From Neoalteromonas flava (GTDB taxonomy: Bacteria > Pseudomonadota > Gammaproteobacteria > Enterobacterales > Alteromonadaceae), in the NCBI RefSeq assembly GCF_002807685.1, contig NZ_PEAX01000003.1, positions 310,001 through 374,000 on the forward strand: a DNA stretch of 64,000 nucleotides, given 5' to 3'. The translations under genes and the position numbers were made by a program. Position 1 is the stretch's first letter; each line of letters opens with the position of its first letter. Shown piece by piece: positions 44,372 to 54,424 of this stretch. Under the pieces are notes generated by a model that saw only the letters and a list, made by a program, of their open reading frames with translations, was not told the DNA's origin and searched no databases.

Positions 44372-44896
44372 ATGAAGAAACACTATCAACTGATTGTTTG
44401 TGCTGCGTTTGTCACAGCGCTCTTTACTTACCCGGTATTAGCTCAACCATATTCTGAAACTGCGGTGCCTGAAGATATGGAGGTCGTGTCGGTGCAAGGG
44501 GTACGCTCGTCTGCCTATTATTTGCGCGAATATGAACGGGCTAAATTTGCCATGTATGAAGCGTTCAATGAGATAAATACTATTAAAGAATTTACTATAG
44601 ATTGCAGAGTGGTTAAGCCCGTCGGCACGCAGATCGCTAAAAAGGAATGTTTACCTCGCTTCTATCGCGATGAGTGGGGGTACCAAAGTCAAATGTTTAT
44701 GTTAGGCGCATCAAATTCTCTGCCAGCACATGAGAGTGATATTGCATTTGCAACCAAGCATAAACAAAAAGCGTTTTATCAACACATTGAAGAATTAGCC
44801 AAAGATTCACCAGAGTTGCTGGCGCACTTACATAATATATCAAATCGGCTCGAAGATTATCTGGAACGTAAGAATCCAGAAATGGTAATGGAATAG
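44372..44896 (+). CDS. Exported hypothetical protein, 174 residues
   Basis: Signal peptide (LIVCAAFVTALFTYPVLA, cleavage near LAQ) then a helical, charged mature domain with RSSAYYLREYERAKFAMYEA and a Cys pair (CRV ... KKECLPRFYR). The layout is one seen in uncharacterised periplasmic proteins of Alteromonadaceae. The ribosome-binding site AAGGA is weak. It precedes the rimP operon promoter. Confidence 0.6.
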   Translation: MKKHYQLIVCAAFVTALFTYPVLAQPYSETAVPEDMEVVSVQGVRSSAYYLREYERAKFAMYEAFNEINTIKEFTIDCRVVKPVGTQIAKKECLPRFYRDEWGYQSQMFMLGASNSLPAHESDIAFATKHKQKAFYQHIEELAKDSPELLAHLHNISNRLEDYLERKNPEMVME

Positions 44897-44923
44897 GTAA
44901 TCCCTAATAGTCGCACGCGGTGG

Positions 44924-44952
44924 TTGCAGCCAGCGTCTCAGCACTATATAAT
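44924..44952 (+). promoter_or_regulatory. Sigma-70 promoter of the rimP-nusA-infB operon
   Basis: TTGCAG, a 17-bp spacer and TATAAT, followed by the GC-rich discriminator GCGCCTC, the same style as the tRNA-fMet promoter at 6309. It fits a growth-rate and stringently controlled operon. Confidence 0.7.
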
Positions 44953-45077
44953 GCGCCTCATTGTTGACACGGGCTCCCTCGAACGGATAGTAACGTGTCA
45001 CGCGAGGCACGTGTTGTGTAAGCGCAACTTGCCGATTCATTAAATGGGGTTTAAATAACGCCCATCCAGTATATGAG

Positions 45078-45100
45078 CCCCGCATTGTTCGGGGTTTTTT
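45078..45100 (+). terminator. Terminator-like hairpin in the rimP leader
   Basis: CCCCG-CATTGTT-CGGGG followed by six T residues, between the promoter and rimP. A second, weaker GGGC/GCCC hairpin with a T run lies at 45146-45164. Two leader terminators suggest read-through control, as known for the NusA autoregulated operon. Confidence 0.7.
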
Positions 45101-45181
45101 ATTGGTATTTTCCGTATCGGCACTACTTGGACGTGCTTTTCTGATGGGCTATAGGCCCTTTTTTCGTATTTGGAGGTTTGT

Positions 45182-45640
45182 TTGTCGCAATTAGAAAAAC
45201 GACTAACAGAAATGTTGAATTCGCCAGTTGAAGCCTTGGGCTATGAATTGGTGGGTATCGAATTTGTGCGGGCTGGAAAACACTCCATTCTGCGCGTTTT
45301 CATTGATCATGAAAATGGTATTAGCGTGGATGACTGCGCTGATGTTAGCCATCAGGTCAGTGCGGTACTCGATGTTGAAGACCCAATAAGTACAGAATAC
45401 AACCTTGAAGTGTCTTCGCCTGGCATGGATAGACCTTTATTTAAAGAACAGCATTATCAAGCGGTTGTGGGCGAAATGGTCAGTGTGCGCCTAGCCATGC
45501 CAATGAACAACCGACGTAATTTTAAAGGCACGTTGTTGGCTGCTGAAAACGGCGTGGTGAGTGTTGAAGTGGACGGGCAGAAGTTTGATCTGGCGTTTGC
45601 AAATATTGAAAAAGGGAACCTGGTTCCAACGTTTGATTAA
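45182..45640 (+). CDS. rimP: Ribosome maturation factor RimP
   Basis: A 152-residue factor needed for 30S subunit assembly. The first domain ([20 protein letters not shown], then [20 protein letters not shown]) and the [10 protein letters not shown] motif are typical. The TTG at 45182 is chosen because GGAGG ends 6 bases upstream; the TTG at 45170 would overlap that site. It is the first gene of the operon. Confidence 0.93.
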   Translation: MSQLEKRLTEMLNSPVEALGYELVGIEFVRAGKHSILRVFIDHENGISVDDCADVSHQVSAVLDVEDPISTEYNLEVSSPGMDRPLFKEQHYQAVVGEMVSVRLAMPMNNRRNFKGTLLAAENGVVSVEVDGQKFDLAFANIEKGNLVPTFD

Positions 45641-45676
45641 CAGCTCAATTACGCTGTAATTGTCAATGAGGCAGAA

Positions 45677-47170
45677 ATGAGTAAAGAAATACTATTGGTG
45701 GCGGAAGCCGTATCAAATGAAAAGCAAGTTCCTCGTGAAAAAATATTTGAAGCGTTGGAATACGCCCTAGCGAGCGCCACTAAAAAGAAAAATGAAGGCG
45801 AAATTGAAGTTCGTGTTGAAATTGACCGTTCTACGGGTGATTTTGATACATTTCGTCGTTGGTTAGTGATCCCAGATGATCAGCCGCAGGAAAATCCATA
45901 TGCGGAGATGACGTTGTCGGCGGCGCAAATCGATGAGCCTGAGATTCAGGTTGGAGATTTTGTCGAAGAACAAATTGAATCAATCGCGTTTGACCGCATT
46001 ACCACACAAACGGCTAAGCAAGTGATTGTGCAAAAAGTTCGCGAGGCAGAACGTGCGCAAATGATCGCAGAATACGAAGATCGTGTCGGTGATCTGGTAA
46101 CTGGTACGGTTAAAAAAGTTAATCGCGATAACGTTATCATTGATTTGGGTAATAACGCAGAAGGCGTTATTTTCCGCGATGATATGTTACCGCGCGAAAC
46201 GTTCCGTCCAGGCGATCGTGTTCGTGGTTTATTATACGTTATTCGTCCAGAAGCGCGCGGCGCACAGTTATTTATCAGCCGTACTCATCCGGATATGCTA
46301 GTTGAGCTGTTCCGTTTGGAAGTGCCTGAAATCGCTGAAGAAACACTTGAAATCAAATCCGCAGCACGTGATCCAGGTTCGCGCGCGAAGATTGCTGTAA
46401 AGACCAATGATAAGCGGCTTGATCCGGTTGGAGCCTGTGTTGGTATGCGAGGCTCTCGAGTTCAGGCTGTATCGGGTGAACTTGGTGGTGAGCGCGTTGA
46501 TATCGTATTGTGGGATGAAAACCCTGCACAATTCGTGATTAACGCCATGGCTCCTGCTGAAGTAGCGTCCATCGTTGTCGATGAAGACAGTGGTACAATG
46601 GATGTGGCGGTTGAAGCCGATAACCTTGCTCAAGCGATTGGGCGCAGTGGTCAAAACGTACGTTTAGCGAGTCAGCTTACTGGCTGGGAGCTTAACGTAA
46701 TGACAGTTGAAGACCTCAACAATAAACATGCTGAAGAAAATGCCAAAGTGCTTGGTGTGTTTACTGAAGGTCTCGACATTGATGAAGATTTCGCCAGCGT
46801 GTTAGTTGACGAAGGCTTCACAACTTTAGAAGAAGTCGCCTATGTGCCGGTAGGTGAGTTGTTAGCGATAGAAGGTCTCGACGAAGATACTGTTGAAGAG
46901 TTACGTAATCGAGCTCGCGCTGCGTTAACAACACAGGCACTGAAAAATGAAGAATCCCTAGAAGCTAATGAGCCAACTCAAGAGTTATTGGATTTGGAAG
47001 GTATGGAACGACATGTTGCGTTCGTACTGGCCAGTCGTGGAATTACCGACCTGGAAGCGTTGGCCGAGCAAGGCACTGATGAGATCAGTGATATAGAAGA
47101 GTTAGACGAAGCAAAAGCGGGTGAGCTGATTATGGCAGCACGCAACATTGTTTGGTTTAACGAAGAGTAG
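45677..47170 (+). CDS. nusA: Transcription termination/antitermination factor NusA
   Basis: A 497-residue elongation factor that binds RNA polymerase and affects pausing, Rho-independent termination and antitermination. The N-terminal domain (1-125) is followed by S1 (about 135-200), two KH domains ([20 protein letters not shown] is the first GxxG region; [17 protein letters not shown] the second) and two acidic helix-hairpin repeats from residue 360. The length and order are those of gammaproteobacterial NusA. Confidence 0.97.
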   Translation: MSKEILLVAEAVSNEKQVPREKIFEALEYALASATKKKNEGEIEVRVEIDRSTGDFDTFRRWLVIPDDQPQENPYAEMTLSAAQIDEPEIQVGDFVEEQIESIAFDRITTQTAKQVIVQKVREAERAQMIAEYEDRVGDLVTGTVKKVNRDNVIIDLGNNAEGVIFRDDMLPRETFRPGDRVRGLLYVIRPEARGAQLFISRTHPDMLVELFRLEVPEIAEETLEIKSAARDPGSRAKIAVKTNDKRLDPVGACVGMRGSRVQAVSGELGGERVDIVLWDENPAQFVINAMAPAEVASIVVDEDSGTMDVAVEADNLAQAIGRSGQNVRLASQLTGWELNVMTVEDLNNKHAEENAKVLGVFTEGLDIDEDFASVLVDEGFTTLEEVAYVPVGELLAIEGLDEDTVEELRNRARAALTTQALKNEESLEANEPTQELLDLEGMERHVAFVLASRGITDLEALAEQGTDEISDIEELDEAKAGELIMAARNIVWFNEE

Positions 47171-47194
47171 GGTCAACAAGAGGAATTACGCGTA

Positions 47195-49801
47195 ATGGCA
47201 GAAGTATCCATTGAAAAACTCGCCACAGATATTGGCACAACGGTTGACCGACTGTTAACTCAGTTTAAAGATGCGGGCATCACAAAAGCGGCCGCAGATA
47301 GCGTCACAGAAGATGAAAAGCGTCAACTGTTAGATTATCTCAGTAAACAACACGGCGGCACAGGGTCAGAAGCACCAAAGCGTATGACCTTACAGCGCAA
47401 AACAACCAGTACACTGAGTGTTGGTAAGTCTAAAGCAGTTAAGGTAGAGGTGCGCAAGAAGCGTACTTACGTTAAACGCACAGAAGTTGAAGAGCAGCGC
47501 TTAGCGGAAGAAGAAGCAAAACGTAAAGCTGAAGAAGCTGAAGCGCGCCGTAAAGCTGAGCAAGAAGCGGCTGACAAAGCGCGTCAAGCGGCTGAAGAAG
47601 CGAAGCGCAAAGCTGATGAAGCACGCAAAGCGCAAGAAGCTGAACGTGCAGCACGTGCTGAGAAAGCGAAGAAAGAAGCGGAAGAGCGCAAAGCTGCTGA
47701 ATCTACTCTAAGCCCAGAAGAGAAAGCTGAGCAAGAGGCTGCGCAGAAAGAAGCGGAGCGGATCAAGAAGCAACAGGAAGAAGAAGCGCAGCGTAAACTT
47801 GAAGAAGATGCTAAGCGTGCAGCTGAAGAAGCTCGTAAGCTAGCAGAGGAAAACGAGCGTCGTTGGAAAGAAGAAGAAGAGCGTCGTAAGCGCGAAGAAG
47901 CTGAAGAGGTGCATTTGCACTCAAATCGCTACGCGCAAGAAGCCGAAGACGAAGAAGATATGCAGGTAGAGCGTTCTTCACGCCGTCGCAAGAAGCGCAA
48001 GAATGCGGGTGAAGACCTTAAGCATAGCTTCCAGAAGCCTGCATCGCCGGTTGAACGTGTGGTTAAACTCGGTGAAACCATCACTGTAGGCGAGTTGGCT
48101 AGTCGTATGGCAATTAAAGCCACTGAAGTCATTAAAACCATGATGAAAATGGGTGAGATGGCGACCATTAACCAAGTACTCGATCAAGACACTGCGGTAT
48201 TAGTGATCGAAGAAATGGGTCACAAATACGAGCTGGTAAACGACAATGCGCTTGAAGACGAATTGTTGGCAGATACTGACCAAGGCGAAAAAACCACTCG
48301 TGCTCCGGTAGTTACCATCATGGGTCACGTTGACCATGGTAAAACCTCATTATTGGATTATATTCGTCGTGCAAAAGTTGCTGATGGTGAAGCGGGTGGT
48401 ATTACTCAGCACATCGGTGCATACAGTGTTGAAACTGATAAAGGGCGAATCGCTTTCTTAGATACCCCTGGTCACGCCGCATTTACTGCAATGCGAGCAC
48501 GTGGTGCTACGGCTACAGACATAGTGGTATTAGTTGTTGCTGCGGATGATGGCGTAATGCCACAAACCAAAGAAGCTGTGCAACATAGTCGTGCAGCTGG
48601 TGTACCGTTAATCGTCGCAGTCAATAAAATGGATAAAGAAACTGCCGATCCAGATCGTGTTAAGACCGAACTATCTCAACTGGAAGTCATTTCAGAGGAG
48701 TGGGGCGGAGAGCATCAGTTTGTTAACGTTTCTGCGAAGACAGGAATGGGTATTGACGAGCTGTTAGATGCCATCACCTTGCAAGCCGAATTACTCGATC
48801 TACAAGCAGTTTCAAGCGGTCCTGGTCGCGGTATCGTAATCGAATCACGGTTGGATAAAGGTCGCGGACCAGTGGCTTCTGTTTTAGTCCAACAAGGTGA
48901 ACTAAAGGCGGGTGATATCTTACTGTGTGGTGAAGAATATGGTCGCGTGCGCGCCATGCGTGATGAGAACGGTAACGAAGTGAAAACTGCCGGTCCATCA
49001 ACCCCAGTAGAAGTGCTTGGCCTATCAGGTGTGCCAATCGCTGGCGAAGATGCATTGGTAGTGAAAGACGAACGTAAAGCTCGAGAAGTGGCAGCGAAAC
49101 GTCATGCTAAACAGCGCGAATTGAAACTAGCTAAACAGCAAAAAGCGAAACTCGAAAACATGTTTGCGAACATGGAAGCGGGTGATGTTAGCGAACTTAA
49201 TATTGTTCTGAAAGCTGATGTTCAAGGTTCTGTTGAAGCTATCTCTGAATCATTAATCAAACTGTCTACAGACGAGGTTAAAGTTAACATCGTGGGTAGT
49301 GGTGTTGGTGGGATCACGGAAACGGATGCCAGCCTTGCTGCAGCATCCAGTGCAATCATTCTTGGCTTTAACGTACGGGCAGATGCCACTGCGCGTCGTG
49401 TTATTGAAGCGGAAGAAATTGATTTGCGCTATTACAGCGTAATCTACAATTTGATTGACGAAGTTAAGCAAGCCATGAGCGGTATGTTGGCACCAGAATT
49501 CAGACAAGAAATTATGGGTCTAGCAGAAGTTCGTGATGTGTTTAAGTCGCCGAAGCTGGGAGCGATTGCTGGTTGTATGGTGACCGAGGGTACGGTTAAA
49601 CGTAGCAACCCAATCCGTGTTCTCCGTGATAACGTGGTTATCTACGAAGGTGAACTAGAATCACTGCGTCGCTTTAAAGACGATGTGCAAGAAGTCCGTA
49701 ACGGGATGGAATGTGGTATCGGCGTTAAGAACTACAATGACGTAAAAGTCGGCGACCAGATCGAAGTATTCGAAGTGGTTGAAGTTAAACGCGAAATTTA
49801 A
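47195..49801 (+). CDS. infB: Translation initiation factor IF-2
   Basis: An 868-residue GTPase that brings fMet-tRNA to the 30S subunit. It has an IF2_N module (1-55), a long charged Ala/Glu/Lys/Arg coiled coil (about 95-240), a second N module (290-340), the G domain with GHVDHGKT (377-384), DTPGH and NKMD, then domains II-IV. The charged coil explains many long frames on the opposite strand, which are not genes. Confidence 0.98.
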   Translation: MAEVSIEKLATDIGTTVDRLLTQFKDAGITKAAADSVTEDEKRQLLDYLSKQHGGTGSEAPKRMTLQRKTTSTLSVGKSKAVKVEVRKKRTYVKRTEVEEQRLAEEEAKRKAEEAEARRKAEQEAADKARQAAEEAKRKADEARKAQEAERAARAEKAKKEAEERKAAESTLSPEEKAEQEAAQKEAERIKKQQEEEAQRKLEEDAKRAAEEARKLAEENERRWKEEEERRKREEAEEVHLHSNRYAQEAEDEEDMQVERSSRRRKKRKNAGEDLKHSFQKPASPVERVVKLGETITVGELASRMAIKATEVIKTMMKMGEMATINQVLDQDTAVLVIEEMGHKYELVNDNALEDELLADTDQGEKTTRAPVVTIMGHVDHGKTSLLDYIRRAKVADGEAGGITQHIGAYSVETDKGRIAFLDTPGHAAFTAMRARGATATDIVVLVVAADDGVMPQTKEAVQHSRAAGVPLIVAVNKMDKETADPDRVKTELSQLEVISEEWGGEHQFVNVSAKTGMGIDELLDAITLQAELLDLQAVSSGPGRGIVIESRLDKGRGPVASVLVQQGELKAGDILLCGEEYGRVRAMRDENGNEVKTAGPSTPVEVLGLSGVPIAGEDALVVKDERKAREVAAKRHAKQRELKLAKQQKAKLENMFANMEAGDVSELNIVLKADVQGSVEAISESLIKLSTDEVKVNIVGSGVGGITETDASLAAASSAIILGFNVRADATARRVIEAEEIDLRYYSVIYNLIDEVKQAMSGMLAPEFRQEIMGLAEVRDVFKSPKLGAIAGCMVTEGTVKRSNPIRVLRDNVVIYEGELESLRRFKDDVQEVRNGMECGIGVKNYNDVKVGDQIEVFEVVEVKREI

Positions 49802-49826
49802 TTTTCGCTGTTGGTTTCGCAGAATA

Positions 49827-49849
49827 ACGGAGGCGTCAGCCTCCGTTTT
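49827..49849 (+). terminator. Attenuator-like hairpin between infB and rbfA
   Basis: ACGGAGGC-GTCA-GCCTCCGT, a perfect 8-bp stem, with only TTTT before a G. It is likely partial termination or an RNA-processing site inside the operon. Confidence 0.6.
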
Positions 49850-49880
49850 GCGCTTAATACCAACTTAATAGGAGTAATGT

Positions 49881-50282
49881 ATGGCTCGCGAGTTTTCACG
49901 TACTGATCGCGTTTCACAGCAGATCCACAAAGAAGTCGCAAGTATTCTACAAAATGAAGTGAAGCACCGGATCCCGGAGTTGATCATGGTCACTGTTTCT
50001 GGTGTTGAAGTATCGCGTGATCTTGCGCATGCGAAGGTATTCGTTACCTTCTATGAAAATGATCAAGCAATCGTTGAAGCGAATTTAAAGTTGTTGCAAG
50101 AGGCAAAGGGTATGGTGCGTTCGTTATTGGCGAAACGTGTTCGCATGCGTTCAGTGCCGGCAGTCCACTTCGTGCGTGATACGTCATTGACTGAAGGTAT
50201 CCGCATTGCCAATTTGGTTTCACAAACCATTGCTGATGATGAACGCCGCTCAGGTAAGAAATCCTCTGACGAGGACAATTAG
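49881..50282 (+). CDS. rbfA: 30S ribosome-binding factor RbfA
   Basis: A 133-residue 16S rRNA-binding assembly factor. The start RTDRVSQQIHKEVASILQNE, the ITVSGVEVSRDLAHAKVFVT-like middle and the RSVPAVHFVRDTSL segment are typical. AATAGGAGTAATGT is the ribosome-binding region. The stop overlaps the truB start by one base. Confidence 0.95.
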   Translation: MAREFSRTDRVSQQIHKEVASILQNEVKHRIPELIMVTVSGVEVSRDLAHAKVFVTFYENDQAIVEANLKLLQEAKGMVRSLLAKRVRMRSVPAVHFVRDTSLTEGIRIANLVSQTIADDERRSGKKSSDEDN

Positions 50283-51265
50283 TGGGGCGCAGAAATAAAG
50301 GGCGTGCGGTTAACGGCATGCTGATGCTCAATAAAGGGCTGGAAATATCTTCAAATGACGCCTTACAAAAGGTCAAGCGTTTGTATAAGGCCGCCAAAGC
50401 CGGTCATACTGGAGCGCTTGATCCTTTGGCTTCGGGCATGTTGCCGATTTGTTTGGGTGAGGCAACAAAATTTTCGCAATTTCTGCTGGATGCGGATAAA
50501 ACCTATGAGGTTACCGCAACCTTTGGGGTGCGTACTGCAACCTCTGATGCCGATGGGGATATTGTCGCTGAACATCCAGTAACGTTTTCAGAACAAGATT
50601 TGCGTAGCACAATTGCAGCATTCACCGGTGCGTCTAAGCAAGTACCCTCCATGTATTCAGCACTTAAGTATGAGGGAAAGCCTCTATACTGGTATGCGCG
50701 CAAAGGCTTGACTGTTGAGCGAGAAGCTCGCGACATTATGATTTATGCATTGGAACTCACCGGATTTGATGGCACCCATGCGACCATGCGTGTGCACTGC
50801 TCCAAAGGGACCTACATTCGAACCTTGGTTGACGACATGGGGCAAGAGCTCGGCTGCGGAGCCTATGTGTCTAAGCTGCACCGGGTTGCTGTGTCACACT
50901 ATGCTGATGAGCCAATGTATACGCTAGCTGATCTCACAGCTATAGCTGAGCAAGATGATGATAATGATTTTGCGGCACTGGATAATTTACTGCTGCCCAT
51001 GGATGCAGCTGCCAGTGATCTAGCAATAATGGAAGTGGACCAAGCTAATGGTGAGCGTTTTTTGCGTGGCCAGAGTATTTGTTGCACTTTAGACTGTGGA
51101 TTAGGTACTTTTGTCCGGGTGTATCAACAGGTTGAGGGCGAACCAAAGGCACGATTTATTGGGGTAGGTGAGCATATCGAACGCGCACGTGACCAATCGC
51201 CAAGTTTGTTTGCTGAGCATACCTTTGTGACGCCAAAACGATTAGTGGTATTTCCATCCTCTTAG
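50282..51265 (+). CDS. truB: tRNA pseudouridine-55 synthase TruB
   Basis: A 327-residue enzyme that makes the universal pseudouridine 55 in the T loop. The catalytic Asp47 lies in GHTGALDPLASGMLPICLGE. The KxYxxT motif (DKTYEVTATFG) and the YSALKYEGKPLYWYARKG segment are present. It begins at GTG, overlapping rbfA's stop, so it is coupled. Slightly longer than E. coli TruB at the C terminus. Confidence 0.96.
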   Translation: MGRRNKGRAVNGMLMLNKGLEISSNDALQKVKRLYKAAKAGHTGALDPLASGMLPICLGEATKFSQFLLDADKTYEVTATFGVRTATSDADGDIVAEHPVTFSEQDLRSTIAAFTGASKQVPSMYSALKYEGKPLYWYARKGLTVEREARDIMIYALELTGFDGTHATMRVHCSKGTYIRTLVDDMGQELGCGAYVSKLHRVAVSHYADEPMYTLADLTAIAEQDDDNDFAALDNLLLPMDAAASDLAIMEVDQANGERFLRGQSICCTLDCGLGTFVRVYQQVEGEPKARFIGVGEHIERARDQSPSLFAEHTFVTPKRLVVFPSS

Positions 51266-51299
51266 CAAGCAGTGGCTGATAAATTACTGCAGCAAAAAC

Positions 51300-51327
51300 T
51301 TGCGTTGTGATGCTACATCGCTATAAT
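51300..51327 (+). promoter_or_regulatory. Promoter of rpsO
   Basis: TTGCGT, 16-bp spacer, TATAAT, then ACGCGCTC. It lies in the truB-rpsO gap, as the P1 promoter does in E. coli. The following CGCTC-TTTT-GAGC hairpin may be the S15 autoregulatory region. Confidence 0.7.
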
Positions 51328-51396
51328 ACGCGCTCTTTTGAGCTTGGCTGAATTAGTGATCGGTCGGCTCGTTCGATAAACTCATTAGGAGATCCT

Positions 51397-51663
51397 ATGC
51401 TCACTAAACAAGAAACGGCACAAATCATTACTGATTACGCAACCAAAGAAGGCGACACTGGTTCACCTGAAGTACAGGTTGCTTTGTTAACGCACAACAT
51501 CAACAAGCTTCAAGGCCACTTTGCTAGCAACAAAAAAGATCACCACTCACGTCGTGGTTTGTTACGCATGGTTAGCCAACGTCGTAAAATGCTGGATTAC
51601 CTTAAAGGTAAGAATGCAGAGCGTTACACTGATTTGATCAAACGCTTAGGTTTACGTCGTTAA
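51397..51663 (+). CDS. rpsO: 30S ribosomal protein S15
   Basis: An 88-residue primary 16S rRNA-binding protein. The motif [20 protein letters not shown] and the C-terminal [19 protein letters not shown] are exact family landmarks. TAGGAGATCCT is the ribosome-binding site. A strong terminator follows. Unusually, pnp does not come next. Confidence 0.98.
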   Translation: MLTKQETAQIITDYATKEGDTGSPEVQVALLTHNINKLQGHFASNKKDHHSRRGLLRMVSQRRKMLDYLKGKNAERYTDLIKRLGLRR

Positions 51664-51680
51664 TTCGATGTCGAATCCAG

Positions 51681-51708
51681 AAAAAAGCGCCTTTAGGCGC
51701 TTTTTTTT
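51681..51708 (+). terminator. Terminator of the rimP-rpsO block
   Basis: AAAAAAGCGCC-TTTA-GGCGCTTTTTTTT, a long A/T-flanked stem, 18 bases after rpsO. Confidence 0.92.
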
Positions 51709-51767
51709 ATGGGGCTTGAAATTGTTTCAACGCAGCAAGATGTTATGCTTTACCTGCATTCTTTACC

Positions 51768-52526
51768 CTATGGAGTTGCGCTACCGCTAGCGACACGTGT
51801 TGCTAGATCGCGGATTTCAGTTTCCAATTGTCCAATGCGGGTGACTAACGTGGCATTGCGCTGCTCTAGGAGTCTAAGCTTTTCTGTCGTAGATTTGAGG
51901 TCACGTTCACCTTGCCCGTTAGCAGCTGCCAAACGCTCTAGCTGAACATTGATAGCAAGGAGCTCACTGGCAACATTTTCGACCTGCGTTTGCATACCAT
52001 TAATACTTTGCTTGTTAGTGGTGGCACTTTGGTTAGCCGCGTTAGCCGTCGAGCGCAGGGATGCTACTTGTTCATCAACTTTAGTATTAAGATCGCCAAT
52101 TTCTTTTTGATTACGGCGCCAAGCAGAAGCCCAAAGTTTATCCATCTGGTCCCAAAGTTCTTCCGCACGGTTGGATAATTCCGAAACCTTGACTTGTAGC
52201 GCCACTGTGGATTCACCCAGATCTTCTCCGGTCGCAGAAAGGCGGTTTTCTAAATCCGCAATTCGCGCTTCTGCGGCAGTTGCCGCTGTGAGTTGTTGTT
52301 GTAACTGCATATAAAGATAACCGGCAGCACCACCCGCACCAAGCGCCAACAACAAGGCAAAAACCGCTAAACCATTACCACTTGAGCCACTGCTTGTAGC
52401 TGCACTACTAGAAGACGGTGCCGGGCTTGCGCCAGCAGTAGAGGGTTTAGCTTTTTGTTGATATCCACGGCGATCTTCTTCATCTAACATGATGCGTGGT
52501 AAATCATCATCATTTCTATTGCTCAT
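51768..52526 (-). CDS. Single-span coiled-coil membrane protein
   Basis: A 252-residue protein with an acidic start (MSNRNDDDLPRIMLDEEDRR), a Ser/Ala-rich linker, one transmembrane helix (GLAVFALLLALGAGGAAGYL, about 52-71) and a long periplasmic coiled coil with Leu/Glu heptads (VKVSELSNRAEELWDQMDKL, LRLLEQRNATLVTRIGQLET). No enzymatic motif. It looks like an envelope scaffolding protein of the Alteromonadales. Nitrilase gene upstream on the same strand, 84 bases away. Confidence 0.65.
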   Translation of the reverse strand: MSNRNDDDLPRIMLDEEDRRGYQQKAKPSTAGASPAPSSSSAATSSGSSGNGLAVFALLLALGAGGAAGYLYMQLQQQLTAATAAEARIADLENRLSATGEDLGESTVALQVKVSELSNRAEELWDQMDKLWASAWRRNQKEIGDLNTKVDEQVASLRSTANAANQSATTNKQSINGMQTQVENVASELLAINVQLERLAAANGQGERDLKSTTEKLRLLEQRNATLVTRIGQLETEIRDLATRVASGSATP

Positions 52527-52610
52527 TCGTTAACAGCACTCTGAAAATTTAATTGGTTATTACGGCATGATAGCCCGATGCCGCCTGTGTTTACAATGCT
52601 TCTGGCCAGT

Positions 52611-54173
52611 TTAGTCGTCACTATTGCCTATCCATTCAACACGATAAAGATCGCGTCTACGGTCAAGGTAGTTGCGCACGGAACCTTCATTTTGCAGTTT
52701 GGTTAACTTATCAAAATCGAGGTCAACAATAAGCGTCATTTCCGTGTTAGGTGTGGTTTCTGACACAATAGCATCATGCGGAAAGGCAAAGTCAGAGGGA
52801 GAGAATACTGCGGTTTGCCCATACTGAATATCGACATTATCGACTTTCGGTAAATTACCCACACTGCCCGCAATGGCAACATAGCACTCGTTTTCGATAG
52901 CTCTAGCCTGCGCACAGCGGCGCACCCGCAGATAGCCATTTTTAGTATCTGTCCAGAAAGGCACAAACAGCACCTGCATTTCTTGATCGGCCAGTAAACG
53001 GGCAAGTTCAGGAAATTCTACGTCGTAACAAATCAGCACCCCGATTTTGCCAAAGTCGGTATCAAACGCGGTTAATTGATTGCCTCCTTTCATGATCCAG
53101 TCTTCTTTTTCATGCGGCGTAGGGTGTAATTTATGTTGATTTTCAATTTGTCCATCGCGGTGACAGAGATAACTCACGTTGTACAACTCGTCATCTTCGA
53201 TCACTGGCATCGAGCCTGCGATAATATTGATGTTATAACTCACCGCGAGATGCGACATAGCGGTTAGAATTTCTTCCGTGTAAGTGGCAAGATGCCAAAT
53301 CGCATCGATTGAGCTGTCAGATGGGCTTAATCCCATCAATGGCGCGTTAAAGAATTCAGGGAATAACGCAACATCACACTTGTAGTCACTCAATGCGTCG
53401 ACAAAGTACTCCACTTGTTGCAGCAACTCTTCCACATTTTCAAAATAGCGCATCTGCCATTGAACGCAGCCAATGCGCGCGGTGGATTTATTGCCGCCAA
53501 TAAGACTGGGTTTTTCTGCATCGTAATAGATGTTGTGCCACTGCAGTAAGGTGGCATAGCCTAATGACGCCTTGTCTTCAGGTAAATAGGCTTTTAGAAC
53601 CTGCTTAACCTCAAAGCCATTGGAAATTTGAAAGGTAAGGGTGGGGTCGTAAATATCTTTCGACTTGACCTGCTCGATGTACTCATAGGGCGTCATCGAG
53701 TGCGCATGCTTCGAATAATTGGGGATCCGACCACCGGCTATAATCGATTTCAGGTTGAGGTTCCGACATAGCTCCTTACGCGCCTCATACAAACGCTGCC
53801 CAAGCCGCATTCCACGATACTCAGGCGAGACGAAAATATCCACGCCGTACAGTACATCACCGTTAGGATCGTGCGTAGTTAAATAGGCGTCACCGGTAAT
53901 TTCATCGTAGGTGTGTTTGTCACCAAATTGTTCGTAATCAACAATGACTGCAAATGCCGCGGCGACGACTTTACCTTTATCTTCGATACAAATTTGGCCC
54001 TCGGGAAAGGTCGAGATTTGTGCTTTATACTCCTTTAACGTCCATGCTCCGCCCACTTGAGCATAAACCACATCCATTAGCTCTTTGATATCGGCAAAGT
54101 CATCCATTTTTAGGTGGCGTAATTCTAGTAGGTGTTCAGATTCTTCGTTGATAGATGGGGTACTGTCAGTCAC
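52611..54173 (-). CDS. GNAT acetyltransferase fused to a carbon-nitrogen hydrolase
   Basis: A 520-residue fusion. Residues 18-220 are a GNAT domain with the acetyl-CoA loop EYRGMRLGQRLYEARKE (118-134). Residues 230-520 are a nitrilase-family domain whose catalytic triad is Glu273 (FPEFFNAP), Lys348 (NQHKLHPTPHEKEDW) and Cys382 (VLICYDVEFPE). This fusion is common in marine proteobacteria; the substrate is an unknown amide or N-acyl compound. Both active sites look intact. Confidence 0.92.
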   Translation of the reverse strand: MTDSTPSINEESEHLLELRHLKMDDFADIKELMDVVYAQVGGAWTLKEYKAQISTFPEGQICIEDKGKVVAAAFAVIVDYEQFGDKHTYDEITGDAYLTTHDPNGDVLYGVDIFVSPEYRGMRLGQRLYEARKELCRNLNLKSIIAGGRIPNYSKHAHSMTPYEYIEQVKSKDIYDPTLTFQISNGFEVKQVLKAYLPEDKASLGYATLLQWHNIYYDAEKPSLIGGNKSTARIGCVQWQMRYFENVEELLQQVEYFVDALSDYKCDVALFPEFFNAPLMGLSPSDSSIDAIWHLATYTEEILTAMSHLAVSYNINIIAGSMPVIEDDELYNVSYLCHRDGQIENQHKLHPTPHEKEDWIMKGGNQLTAFDTDFGKIGVLICYDVEFPELARLLADQEMQVLFVPFWTDTKNGYLRVRRCAQARAIENECYVAIAGSVGNLPKVDNVDIQYGQTAVFSPSDFAFPHDAIVSETTPNTEMTLIVDLDFDKLTKLQNEGSVRNYLDRRRDLYRVEWIGNSDD

Positions 54174-54424
54174 AAATTAATCCTCAAATTGCACAAACTA
54201 TAATTGCGCAGTAATCCAAGTTGATGTTGTTTGTATCCATTATTGTTAATCCGCGTTGAATTTCCGCGTCTACTTGAATAAACATGTTACAAACTGTGAA
54301 TTTACCTGCGTCAATCGCAAAAAAGTGACAAAATAGCGATGGCGTGTTGATCTTTGCCTCTCAGCAGTGCACGGCAAAGATCAATACGTCTTCTGCATAA
54401 TAACAACTACTCTATAGGAAAGAT

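Noticed and set aside
44941-45060. A degenerate tRNA upstream of rimP, expected from the E. coli layout
   Set aside because: The GC-rich leader has hairpins but no cloverleaf, anticodon loop or T-loop sequence.
47472-48187. Several long minus-strand frames rich in Leu, Ala and Ser
   Set aside because: They are antisense to the charged Ala/Glu/Lys coil of infB; no ribosome-binding sites and no family resemblance.
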